64,000 nucleotides of DNA from Brevundimonas basaltis (lineage in GTDB: Bacteria > Pseudomonadota > Alphaproteobacteria > Caulobacterales > Caulobacteraceae). A model generated the notes under the pieces. The model did no database searches. It worked only from the letters and a program-made list of their open reading frames with translations, and was not told the origin of the DNA. A program made the translations under genes and the position numbers. This document shows, piece after piece, positions 56,931 through 64,000 of this stretch. Position 1 is the first letter of the stretch. Each line of letters starts with the position of its first letter. The stretch is taken from assembly GCF_014202075.1 (NCBI RefSeq), contig NZ_JACHFZ010000001.1:558001-622000 (forward strand), given 5' to 3'.

Positions 56931-58295
56931 ATGGCTCGAGACGGCGCAATCCATGTTTGTCAGTCCTGCGGGGCGGTGCACGGCAAGTGGTCCGGCCAGT
57001 GCGGCGCGTGCGGGCAGTGGAATTCGATCGTCGAGGAGAGCCGCTCGGCCCCGCCGGGGGCGCTGAAGCCGGCAGCGAGCAGCCGCACGCGCGGCGTGCA
57101 GTTCGAGACGCTGCAGTCCGATACGCCAGAGCCGCCGCGCATCGTCACGGGCGTGACCGAATTCGACCGGGTCTGCGGCGGCGGGGTGGTGCCGGGGTCG
57201 GCCATCCTGCTGAGCGGCGATCCGGGCGTCGGCAAGTCGACCCTGTTGCTCGACGTGGCCGGGCGGGCGGCGATGTCGGGGCGGCGGGTGGCCTATATCT
57301 CGGGCGAAGAGGCGGTCGAGCAGATCCGGGCGCGGGCGAAGCGGATGGGGCTGGAGAAGGCCCCGGTCGAACTGGCTTCGGCCACGGCGCTGCGTGAAAT
57401 CCTCGGCACGCTGAAGCGCGAGAAATTCGACATCGTCATCGTCGATTCGATCCAGACCCTGTGGTCGGACGCGCATGAGGCGGGACCGGGCTCGGTGACC
57501 CAGGTGCGGGCCTGCGCCGGCGAGATGGTGCGGCTGGCCAAGTCGCAGGGCGTGGCCGTGGTGCTGGTCGGCCATGTCACCAAGGACGGCCAGGTGGCCG
57601 GGCCGCGGGTGGTCGAGCACATGGTCGACGCGGTGCTCAGCTTCGAAGGCGAACGCGGGTATCCGTTCCGGATCCTGCGGGCCGGCAAGAACCGCTTCGG
57701 AGCCACCGACGAGATCGGCGTATTCGAGATGGGCGACGCGGGGCTGCGCGAGGTGGCCAACCCGTCGGCCCTGTTCCTCGGCGAGGGCAAGGACCGGGCG
57801 CCCGGCGCGGCGGTGTTCGCCGGCATCGAGGGGTCGCGGCCGGTGCTGGTCGAGGTCCAGGCGCTGGTCTCCAAATCCGCCTACGGCACCCCGCGCCGCG
57901 CGGTGGTCGGCTGGGACACGGGCCGGCTGGCCATGGTGCTGGCGGTGCTGGAGGCGCGCTGCGGTTTCGGCTTCGGGGACCAGGACGTCTATCTGAACGT
58001 GGCCGGGGGGCTGCGCATCAACGAGCCGGCGGCCGATCTGGCGGCGGCGGCGGCGCTGGTCAGTTCGGCGACCGACATGCCCCTGCCGCAAGGCTGCGTG
58101 GTGTTCGGCGAGATCAGTCTGTCGGGCGAGATCCGCGCCGTCGGCCGGGCCGAGGCGCGGCTGCGCGAGGCGCAGAAGCTGGGCTTCGATCAGGCCCTGT
58201 CGCCGCCGCTGACGGTGAAGGACAAGGGCGTCAAGGTGACGGCGGTCAACCGGCTGACCGAGGCGGTCGAACGAATCTCGCAAAACCGCTACTGA
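56931..58295 (+). CDS. radA: DNA repair protein RadA
   Basis: 454 residues. Zinc finger CQSCGAVHGKWSGQCGACGQW at residues ~9-29, RecA-like ATPase with LLSGDPGVGKSTLLLDVAGR (Walker A), IVIVDSIQTLWSD (Walker B), the diagnostic AGKNRFGATDEIGVFEM, and a C-terminal Lon-like domain (VYLNVAGGLRINEPAADLA, GEISLSGEIRAVGRAEARL). Promotes branch migration during recombination. Runs with alr upstream and cvpA downstream. Confidence 0.96.
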   Translation: MARDGAIHVCQSCGAVHGKWSGQCGACGQWNSIVEESRSAPPGALKPAASSRTRGVQFETLQSDTPEPPRIVTGVTEFDRVCGGGVVPGSAILLSGDPGVGKSTLLLDVAGRAAMSGRRVAYISGEEAVEQIRARAKRMGLEKAPVELASATALREILGTLKREKFDIVIVDSIQTLWSDAHEAGPGSVTQVRACAGEMVRLAKSQGVAVVLVGHVTKDGQVAGPRVVEHMVDAVLSFEGERGYPFRILRAGKNRFGATDEIGVFEMGDAGLREVANPSALFLGEGKDRAPGAAVFAGIEGSRPVLVEVQALVSKSAYGTPRRAVVGWDTGRLAMVLAVLEARCGFGFGDQDVYLNVAGGLRINEPAADLAAAAALVSSATDMPLPQGCVVFGEISLSGEIRAVGRAEARLREAQKLGFDQALSPPLTVKDKGVKVTAVNRLTEAVERISQNRY

Positions 58296-58328
58296 TGTTT
58301 GGGCAGGGTCGCCGTCCCATCTCCGTCA

Positions 58329-58415
58329 TTCCGGGGCCGCGAAGCGGAACCCGGAACCCAGGGGTTCGAGCTGCGGTCCTGGGTTCCGGGTTCTTCGCGA
58401 TGCGAAGCCCCGGAA
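58329..58415. repeat. Long imperfect palindrome between radA and cvpA
   Basis: Outer arms TTCCGGGGC (58329-58337) / GCCCCGGAA (58407-58415) and inner arms AACCCGGAACCCAGG (58348-58362) / CCTGGGTTCCGGGTT (58378-58392), both perfect, with further partial pairing around GCGAAG. It is of the intergenic palindrome type often repeated in Caulobacteraceae genomes. It could fold in the radA-cvpA transcript. Confidence 0.65.
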
Positions 58416-58442
58416 GGACGAACGGGATTTGAGCGAGCCCAC

Positions 58443-59036
58443 ATGACCGGTTTCGACGTCGTCGCCATACTGATCATCCTCGCCTCGGCCGCCGCCGGCT
58501 GGGTGCGCGGGGGCACGCGCGAGATCATCACCCTGCTGAGCTTCATCCTGGCAGCCTTCATCGCCCTGGTGGCGCTGCCGGTCACGGCGCCGATCGGGCG
58601 GGGGCTGATCGATCCCGACTGGGCCGGGACCATCCTGGCGGCTGTGGCCTCCTTCCTGCTGGTCTATTTCGGCATCCGCATCTTCGGCTCGAAATTGTCG
58701 AAACGGGCCCAGGCGCATCCGCAGCTGGGCGGGATCGACCGCGTCATCGGCGTATTCGTGGGCGCCGGGCGGGCGCTGGTGCTGCTCGGCGCCATCCATC
58801 TGGTCATCGTGGCCGCCATGCCCGGCGAGAAGACCCCGCGCTGGCTGACCGAGGCCGCCCTGCAGCCACTCACGGCGGGCGCCGCGCGGGCCATCCAGAT
58901 CGTGCTGCCGGGCATCGGGCGGGGCGCCGACGCCCTCACGCCGGTGGTCACATCGTCCGTGAGCAAGGGGATTTCCGGCGACGACGCCTTGCCCCCGACA
59001 GATTCCGGGCCTACCTCCCGGCGCACCGCACCCTAG
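58443..59036 (+). CDS. cvpA: CvpA family membrane protein
   Basis: 197 residues from the ATG at 58443. Four membrane helices: FDVVAILIILASAAAGWVRG, EIITLLSFILAAFIALVALP, ILAAVASFLLVYFGIRIFGS and GRALVLLGAIHLVIVAAMPG. After these comes a polar tail. CvpA sits in the inner membrane and influences envelope properties and colicin V production. It lies 30 bases before purF, the usual pairing. The upstream extension covers the palindrome and was rejected. Confidence 0.9.
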   Translation: MTGFDVVAILIILASAAAGWVRGGTREIITLLSFILAAFIALVALPVTAPIGRGLIDPDWAGTILAAVASFLLVYFGIRIFGSKLSKRAQAHPQLGGIDRVIGVFVGAGRALVLLGAIHLVIVAAMPGEKTPRWLTEAALQPLTAGAARAIQIVLPGIGRGADALTPVVTSSVSKGISGDDALPPTDSGPTSRRTAP

Positions 59037-59066
59037 TCGCATACCCCGGTCATCGGAGCCCCGACG

Positions 59067-60572
59067 ATGTCCCACTCCATCGCCGACCCCGTCGTTCACC
59101 GCGAGCATTGGCGTGACGCCGATGACGATCGCCCGCGCCTCGAGTGCGGCGTGTGCGGCGTGTGGGGCGCCGAACCGGACGCCGGCGCGGCGATCGTGGC
59201 GCTGGGCCTGCACGCCCTGCAGCACCGGGGTCAGGAAGCCTGCGGCATCGCCAGCGTGTGCGAGACCCGCTTCCACACCGAACGCCACATGGGGCTGGTT
59301 GGCGAAGCCTTCGGCGGGGCCGACCTGCCGGACCGTCTGCCGGGGCCGGCCGCCATCGGCCACACCCGCTATTCGACCGCCGGGGGGAGCTTCCTGCGCA
59401 ACATCCAGCCGATGTTCGCCGATCTGGACCAGGGCGGCATCGCCATCGCCCACAACGGCAACCTGACCAACTTCCTCTATTTGCGGAACCAGCTGGTCGG
59501 CGAAGGGGCCATCTTCCAGTCGACCTCGGACTCGGAGGTCATCCTTCACCTGATCGCGCGCAGCCGGAAGGCCAAGATCGTCGACCGCTTCATCGACGCC
59601 GTCGGCCGGATCGAGGGCGGCTACGCCCTGGTGTGCCAGACGCGCTCGAAGATGATCGGCGCCCGCGATCCGCTGGGCATCCGTCCGCTGGTGCTGGGCC
59701 GGCTGGGCGAGGCCTGGGTGCTGGCCTCCGAGACCTGCGCGCTGGACACCATCGGCGCGACCTTCGAGCGCGACGTCGAGCACGGGGAGATCGTGGTCAT
59801 CGACAAGGACGGGCTGAAGTCGCTGAAGCCGTTTCCGACCCGCGCGGCGCGGCCCTGCCTGTTCGAGTATGTCTATTTCTCGCGCCCCGACAGCATCGTG
59901 AACGGCAAGTCGGTCTATGGCGTCCGCAAGCGGATGGGGATGACGCTGGCGCGCGAGCACGCGGTCGAGGCCGACGTGGTCGTGCCGGTGCCGGACTCCG
60001 GCGTACCGGCGGCGCTGGGCTATGCGCAGGAAAGCGGCATCCCCTACGAGATGGGGATCATCCGCAGCCACTATCTGGGGCGCACCTTCATCCAGCCGAG
60101 CCAGGGCGCGCGGCAGAAGGGCGTGCGCATGAAGCACAGCCCGAACCGCTCGGTGCTGGAAGGCAAACGGGTGGTGCTGATCGACGACTCGATCGTGCGC
60201 GGCACCACGTCTGTGAAGCTGGTGCGGGCGGTGCGGGCCGCGGGCGCCAAGGAGGTCCACCTGCGCTCGGCTTCGCCGCCGATCCTGTGGCCGGACTTCT
60301 ACGGCATCGACATGCCGGAGCGGGACCAGCTGATCGCGGCCAACCACACCCTGGAAGAGATGCGGGCCCACCTCGAGGTCGACTCGCTGGGCTTCTTGTC
60401 GGTCGACGGCCTCTACGAGGCCATGGAGGCCGGGCCGCGCGATCCGCGCCATCCGCAGTTCACGGACCACTATTTCACCGGCGAATACCCGACCCGGCTG
60501 CTCGACCGCGAGATCGAGGAAGGCGGGCGCGAGGTGGCGGCCCGGCAACTTTCGCTGCTGGTGAGCGCTTAG
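59067..60572 (+). CDS. purF: Amidophosphoribosyltransferase
   Basis: 501 residues. First step of purine synthesis, making phosphoribosylamine from PRPP and glutamine. After a propeptide of ~26 residues, RLECGVCGVWGAEPDAGAAI exposes the N-terminal nucleophile Cys. TRYSTAGGSFLRNIQPMFAD and AHNGNLTNF complete the glutaminase, and GKRVVLIDDSIVRGTTSVKL is the PRPP-binding loop. A Cys-containing C-terminal part suggests the B. subtilis type, although iron-sulfur binding is not proven. Downstream of cvpA. Confidence 0.96.
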   Translation: MSHSIADPVVHREHWRDADDDRPRLECGVCGVWGAEPDAGAAIVALGLHALQHRGQEACGIASVCETRFHTERHMGLVGEAFGGADLPDRLPGPAAIGHTRYSTAGGSFLRNIQPMFADLDQGGIAIAHNGNLTNFLYLRNQLVGEGAIFQSTSDSEVILHLIARSRKAKIVDRFIDAVGRIEGGYALVCQTRSKMIGARDPLGIRPLVLGRLGEAWVLASETCALDTIGATFERDVEHGEIVVIDKDGLKSLKPFPTRAARPCLFEYVYFSRPDSIVNGKSVYGVRKRMGMTLAREHAVEADVVVPVPDSGVPAALGYAQESGIPYEMGIIRSHYLGRTFIQPSQGARQKGVRMKHSPNRSVLEGKRVVLIDDSIVRGTTSVKLVRAVRAAGAKEVHLRSASPPILWPDFYGIDMPERDQLIAANHTLEEMRAHLEVDSLGFLSVDGLYEAMEAGPRDPRHPQFTDHYFTGEYPTRLLDREIEEGGREVAARQLSLLVSA

Positions 60573-60580
60573 GGTCAGCA

Positions 60581-60925
60581 ATGACCCAGCTCGGCTACTT
60601 CACCATCGGCGTTCCGGACATCGACAAGGCGCGCGCCTTCTACGGCGCCCTGTTCGGCTGGACCTTCGACGAGGCCTCGTCGCACGAGACCTACGCCCAT
60701 GTGGCGGACAGCGACCCGCCCTGCGGCTTCACCAAGGTGGAGCGGGCGAAAGACTGTTCGCATCTGTATTTCCGGGTCGGGGACGTCGACGGCCTGTGCG
60801 AGCGGGTGACCGAACTGGGCGGCAAGGCGGCCGTGCCGTCGGACAGCGAGTCCGGGCGGACGGCGGTGGTTTCGGACGACCAGGGCGTCAGCTTCAGCCT
60901 GTGGCGGCCCGCGCCGGGGTTCTAG
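60581..60925 (+). CDS. VOC superfamily protein (glyoxalase-like)
   Basis: 114 residues, one glyoxalase/bleomycin-resistance module pair: LGYFTIGVPDIDKARAFYGA, LFGWTFDEASS, HLYFRVGDVDGLCERVTELG, GRTAVVSDDQGVSFSLWRP. Metal-binding positions are not complete enough to state the reaction. It begins nine bases after purF, so it may be co-transcribed. Confidence 0.88.
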   Translation: MTQLGYFTIGVPDIDKARAFYGALFGWTFDEASSHETYAHVADSDPPCGFTKVERAKDCSHLYFRVGDVDGLCERVTELGGKAAVPSDSESGRTAVVSDDQGVSFSLWRPAPGF

Positions 60926-60972
60926 ACCGGTTTCGCTTTCAGCGGACGTGACGGCGCGCTATCAGGCCCGCC

Positions 60973-61725
60973 ATGTCAGACCTTCCCCTCCAGGACCGCA
61001 TCGCCCTCGTCGTCGGGGCCTCGCGCGGCATCGGCTATGAGAGCGCCCTGGCGCTGGCCAAGGCCGGGGCGCATGTGATCGCCACGGCGAGGACCCAGGG
61101 CGGGCTGGAGGAGCTGGACGACGCGATTTTCGCCGCCACCGGCAAGCACGCCACCCTGATCCCCTTCGACCTGGTCGACGGCGGGGCCATCGACCGGCTG
61201 GGCGGGGCCATCTTCGAGCGTTTCGGGCGGCTGGACGTCTGGGTGCAGGCGGCGGCGACCATGGGCGCCGAGGGGCTGACGCCGGTAAGCCACGCCGACC
61301 CGCGCGGCTTCGCCAAGGTGGAGAAAACCAATTTCACCGCCGTCTATCGCCTGATCCGCTCGCTGGAACCGCTGCTGAAGGCGTCGGACGCCGGGCGGGT
61401 GATCCATCTGACGACCAGCGTCGCCGGCGCGCCCAGGGCCTTCTGGGGCCCCTATGCGGCGACCAAGGCGGGAGCCGAGGCGCTGATGAAATGCTGGGCC
61501 GACGAGATCGAGTCGATGCCGATCCGGGTCTCGATCGTCGATCCGGGCCGGATGCGGACCCAGATGCGGGCCCAGGCCTATCCGGGCGAGGACCCGGAGA
61601 CGGTGGTCCATCCCTCGGCCATCGGCCCGCTGGTGGTCGAACTGGCCCGGGAAGATCTCGAGCCGCCGCTCGAGGTCAGCTTCAAGGCGTGGAGCGAAGG
61701 GCCCGCGGTGGCGGCGCTGATCTGA
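60973..61725 (+). CDS. Short-chain dehydrogenase/reductase
   Basis: 250 residues, classical SDR: cofactor loop ALVVGASRGIGYESALALAK, the catalytic Ser in VIHLTTSVAGAPRAFWGPYA with YAATKAGAE supplying Tyr and Lys, and VSIVDPGRMRTQM after the active site. The ATARTQG after the second strand suggests NADP preference. Substrate unknown. Follows the VOC gene by 47 bases. Confidence 0.9.
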   Translation: MSDLPLQDRIALVVGASRGIGYESALALAKAGAHVIATARTQGGLEELDDAIFAATGKHATLIPFDLVDGGAIDRLGGAIFERFGRLDVWVQAAATMGAEGLTPVSHADPRGFAKVEKTNFTAVYRLIRSLEPLLKASDAGRVIHLTTSVAGAPRAFWGPYAATKAGAEALMKCWADEIESMPIRVSIVDPGRMRTQMRAQAYPGEDPETVVHPSAIGPLVVELAREDLEPPLEVSFKAWSEGPAVAALI

Positions 61726-61734
61726 GGTCGCGCG

Positions 61735-62151
61735 TCAGGCGACAGGCGCGCGTTTCGAGCCGACGCGGCTCCCGGTCAGGCCGCCAAGGATCACGAGCAC
61801 GATCCCCGCGGCGGTCATCCAGACCGGATGAGGGATCATCAGGAGATTGGCGGCGGTCGCGCAGAGGAAGATGCCGGCTGCGACCCAGCCGGGCCACGCT
61901 CCCTTGCGGCCGAAGCGTGCGGCGACGAAACCGGCGGCGAACGCGGCGATCGTCCAGCCGGCCAGCATGACTGCGAAAACCGTGGTCGGCAGGCCGGCGA
62001 CATAGGCCTCCATGGCCGGCCGGTCGTTCATATCCGTCGGCGGCGCGCCCGCCGTGGATGCGGCGAGCATGTGGGACAGCATGTCGCCGAGCATGACGAT
62101 CACGAAGGCCGCAGCCACGCCGGCGACGATGGAAAGGATGGCTCTGAGCAT
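61735..62151 (-). CDS. Small four-helix membrane protein
   Basis: 138 residues from the ATG at 62149-62151, which has GGGGGAAT upstream; the longer frame is Arg/Pro-rich. Helices: MLRAILSIVAGVAAAFVIVM, PTTVFAVMLAGWTIAAFAAG, GWVAAGIFLCATAANLLMIP and MTAAGIVLVILGGLTGSRVG. A short polar loop after the first helix contains MNDRPAM. Conserved-type hypothetical of the inner membrane; no function is known. Confidence 0.72.
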   Translation of the reverse strand: MLRAILSIVAGVAAAFVIVMLGDMLSHMLAASTAGAPPTDMNDRPAMEAYVAGLPTTVFAVMLAGWTIAAFAAGFVAARFGRKGAWPGWVAAGIFLCATAANLLMIPHPVWMTAAGIVLVILGGLTGSRVGSKRAPVA

Positions 62152-62215
62152 CTGGAATTCCCCCTGCCCGATACTGGGCCCGGGCGAGGCCGGCGTCAAA
62201 GCGACCGGCAAACCG

Positions 62216-63838
62216 CTATTTCTTCGGCGCGTGCTTCTGGCCTGTGCGAACACGACCCGAGCGCGACACCTGCCTCGCCCCTCCCCGCGCACCCTTCTGG
62301 ACGGCGACGGAGGAGCCGGCCTTCTTGTTGGCGCTGGCTTTCAGGCCGGACAGCGGCTTTGACTTGCCCTTGCCGGCCTTTTTCTGCTCCAGCGCCTTGC
62401 CGGGCAGGTTGGACAGGCGGTCCTCGCGCTCGGCCTTCTTGATGACCCGACGCGGAGCAGTCTTCGCGTCGCCCTTGTAGCGTTCGGGGCCCGACTTGGC
62501 GCCGCCCGGGGCGTAGGGGTTCTCGCTGCCCGATTTGACGATCAGGCGGATCGGGGTACCCGGCAAGTCAAAAGATTCGCGCAGGTTATTGATCAGATAG
62601 CGCTTGTACTGTTCCGGCATGGCCTCGGCGCGGCTGGCCATCAGCACGAAAGTGGGCGGCCGGGCCTTGGTCTGGGCCATATATTTGGGCTTGATCCGCT
62701 TGCCATCGACGGCGGGGGGCGGATGCCTCTGGGTGGCCAGCGACAGCCAGGTGTTGAGATCCTTGGTCTTGACCTTGACCGACCAGGTGGCGTGGGCCTG
62801 CAGCACGGCCGGCATCAGCCGCTCGACGCCGCGGCCGCTGTGCGAGGACAGGGCGACGAACGGCGAGCCCCTGAGCTGGGGCAGCTTGTCCTCGGCCATC
62901 TGCTGCAGCTTGGCGAGGCGGGACTGGGGCTCGGTCTCGAGGTCCCATTTGGCCGCGACATAGACCAGCGCCCGGCCCTCGCGCTCGACCAGATCGGCCA
63001 GCTGCAGGTCCTGGGTGTCGAAGGCGTCGTCCTTGTCCATGACCAGCACGACCACCTCGGCGAAGGTGATGGCGCGGATGGTGTCGGCGACCGACAGCTT
63101 CTCCAGCTTCTCCTGCACCCGGGCCTTGCGGCGCATGCCAGCGGTGTCGACCAGCCGGATGTTGTGGCCCTCGTATTCCCAGTCGACCGAGATGGAGTCG
63201 CGGGTGATGCCGGCCTCGGGGCCGGTCAACATCCGGTCCTCGCCGATCAGGCGATTGATCAGGGTGGACTTGCCGGCGTTGGGGCGGCCGATGATGGCGA
63301 TGCGGATCGGCTTGTCCGGCTCGTCCAGCTCCTCGATGAAGATGTCGGCGCTGCCGGCGACGATGGCCGCGTAGAGATCGGCCATGCCCTCGCCGTGCTC
63401 CGCCGAGATGGCCACGGGCTCGCCAAAGCCCAGTGCATAGGCCTCGCCGATGCCGCCGCCGCTCTCGCGGCTTTCGGACTTGTTGGCCAGCAGGATGACC
63501 GGCTTGTGCTGATGCCGCAGCCGCTCGGCGAAGATGCGGTCCAGCGCCGTGACGCCTTCACGGGCGTCCATCATGAACAGGATCAGATCGGCGTCTTCCA
63601 GCGCCGCCTCGGTCTGTTCGCGCATCCGCGCCTCGAGGCTTTCGTCGGTGACGTCCTCGTAGCCGGCCGTGTCGATCAGCGTCAGATCCATGTCGCCGAT
63701 GTTGCCCTCGGCGTAGCGACGGTCGCGGGTCACGCCCGGGCGGTCATCGACCAGCGCAAGGCGCTTGCCGACGAGGCGGTTGAACAGGGTCGACTTGCCC
63801 ACATTGGGGCGGCCGACGATGGCGACCTTGAGAGCCAT
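62216..63838 (-). CDS. der: Ribosome-assembly GTPase Der (EngA)
   Basis: 540 residues, longer than the ~440-490 typical because of a ~75-residue basic tail (KKAGKGKSKPLSGLKASANK..). Two consecutive G domains: GRPNVGKSTLFNRLVG with DRPGVTRD and IDTAGYED, then GRPNAGKSTLINRLIG with ITRDSISVDW and VDTAGMRRKA. A KH-like C-terminal domain (LGTPIRLIVKSG-type sequence) follows. Needed for 50S subunit maturation. It lies 33 bases downstream of a BamB-like gene, the usual neighbourhood. Confidence 0.96.
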   Translation of the reverse strand: MALKVAIVGRPNVGKSTLFNRLVGKRLALVDDRPGVTRDRRYAEGNIGDMDLTLIDTAGYEDVTDESLEARMREQTEAALEDADLILFMMDAREGVTALDRIFAERLRHQHKPVILLANKSESRESGGGIGEAYALGFGEPVAISAEHGEGMADLYAAIVAGSADIFIEELDEPDKPIRIAIIGRPNAGKSTLINRLIGEDRMLTGPEAGITRDSISVDWEYEGHNIRLVDTAGMRRKARVQEKLEKLSVADTIRAITFAEVVVLVMDKDDAFDTQDLQLADLVEREGRALVYVAAKWDLETEPQSRLAKLQQMAEDKLPQLRGSPFVALSSHSGRGVERLMPAVLQAHATWSVKVKTKDLNTWLSLATQRHPPPAVDGKRIKPKYMAQTKARPPTFVLMASRAEAMPEQYKRYLINNLRESFDLPGTPIRLIVKSGSENPYAPGGAKSGPERYKGDAKTAPRRVIKKAEREDRLSNLPGKALEQKKAGKGKSKPLSGLKASANKKAGSSVAVQKGARGGARQVSRSGRVRTGQKHAPKK

Positions 63839-63871
63839 GTCGGCCTTCTAACGCAGAATGGGGCGAACGGT

Positions 63872-64000
63872 CAGCGAATGCTGACCAGAGTGCCCTTGTC
63901 GGTGAGAACGTAGAGGGCGCCGTTGTAGGCGGCCGGCGCGATGAAAGCGGGGGCGCCGAGTCGCAGCGAGGCGGTCTGCAGGCCGGTCTTGGGATCGAAG
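63872..64000 (-). CDS. bamB: BamB-like outer-membrane assembly lipoprotein, C-terminal end (cut by window edge)
   Basis: The last 42 codons run off the window edge and read FDPKTGLQTASLRLGAPAFI, APAAYNGALYVLTDKGTLVS, IR-stop. This is the final blade of a PQQ-type beta-propeller. Together with its position directly upstream of der it indicates BamB, part of the BAM complex that inserts outer-membrane proteins. Confidence 0.75.

Overview
The window is GC-rich chromosomal DNA, most likely from an alphaproteobacterium of the Caulobacteraceae (Brevundimonas-like). The reasons are a holdfast-type polysaccharide cluster, the bamB-der, alr-radA-cvpA-purF, glmU-rpiA and ppk-ppx neighbourhoods, RcnB-like Arg/Asp-rich proteins, and dense coding with ATGA/TGATG overlaps. 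The species is inferred, because no rRNA gene is present.

Layout. 1-2.6 kb: end of an M42 peptidase, a LysE exporter, a universal stress protein and a pyridoxamine-oxidase-like flavoprotein. 2755-20861: an integrative element of about 18.1 kb in a tRNA-Ser(GCU) gene. It is bounded by a perfect 18-bp direct repeat of the tRNA 3' end and carries a tyrosine integrase next to the tRNA. Six copies of GTGTACCAA (four left, two right) sit just inside the ends and look like integrase arm sites.

Element cargo, left to right: an unknown protein, a frameshifted lipoprotein, an orphan protein resembling the helical domain of RarA/MgsA, a serine recombinase, a SnoaL-like lipoprotein and a broken second integrase (3.3-8.5 kb). 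Next comes a stress-flavoured block (8.7-16.1 kb): AlkB, small membrane and acidic proteins, DUF3606, DUF6894, DUF2188-like, a Crp/Fnr regulator, a GH65 glycoside hydrolase and frameshifted DUF4142 and DUF6766 genes. Last is a minus-strand cassette (16.3-19.0 kb): HTH protein, small protein, unusual reverse transcriptase (FGDN instead of YxDD) and another small protein, preceded by a hairpin-dense noncoding stretch. This cassette is the best candidate for an undescribed system and is plausibly anti-phage.

21-29.5 kb: holdfast-type export cluster with an initiating sugar-phosphate transferase, a flippase and two GT2 transferases on plus, HfsB- and HfsA-like proteins on minus, and an HfsD/Wza-like lipoprotein diverging from hfsA. 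29.6-38.7 kb: small secreted proteins, a GST, two RcnB-like proteins, ppk-ppx, a lipoprotein and an M28 peptidase. 38.8-49.7 kb: ligA, aminopeptidase P, glutathione reductase, a tandem pair of paralogous secreted proteins, rpiA-glmU and tRNA-Val(CAC). 49.7-64 kb: DEAD-box helicase, a heme oxygenase-bacteriophytochrome operon, a MalK/UgpC-type ATPase, alr, radA, cvpA, purF, a VOC protein, an SDR, a small membrane protein, der and the end of bamB.

The element carries most of the broken genes. The flanking chromosome is orderly housekeeping sequence with a few noncoding inverted repeats.
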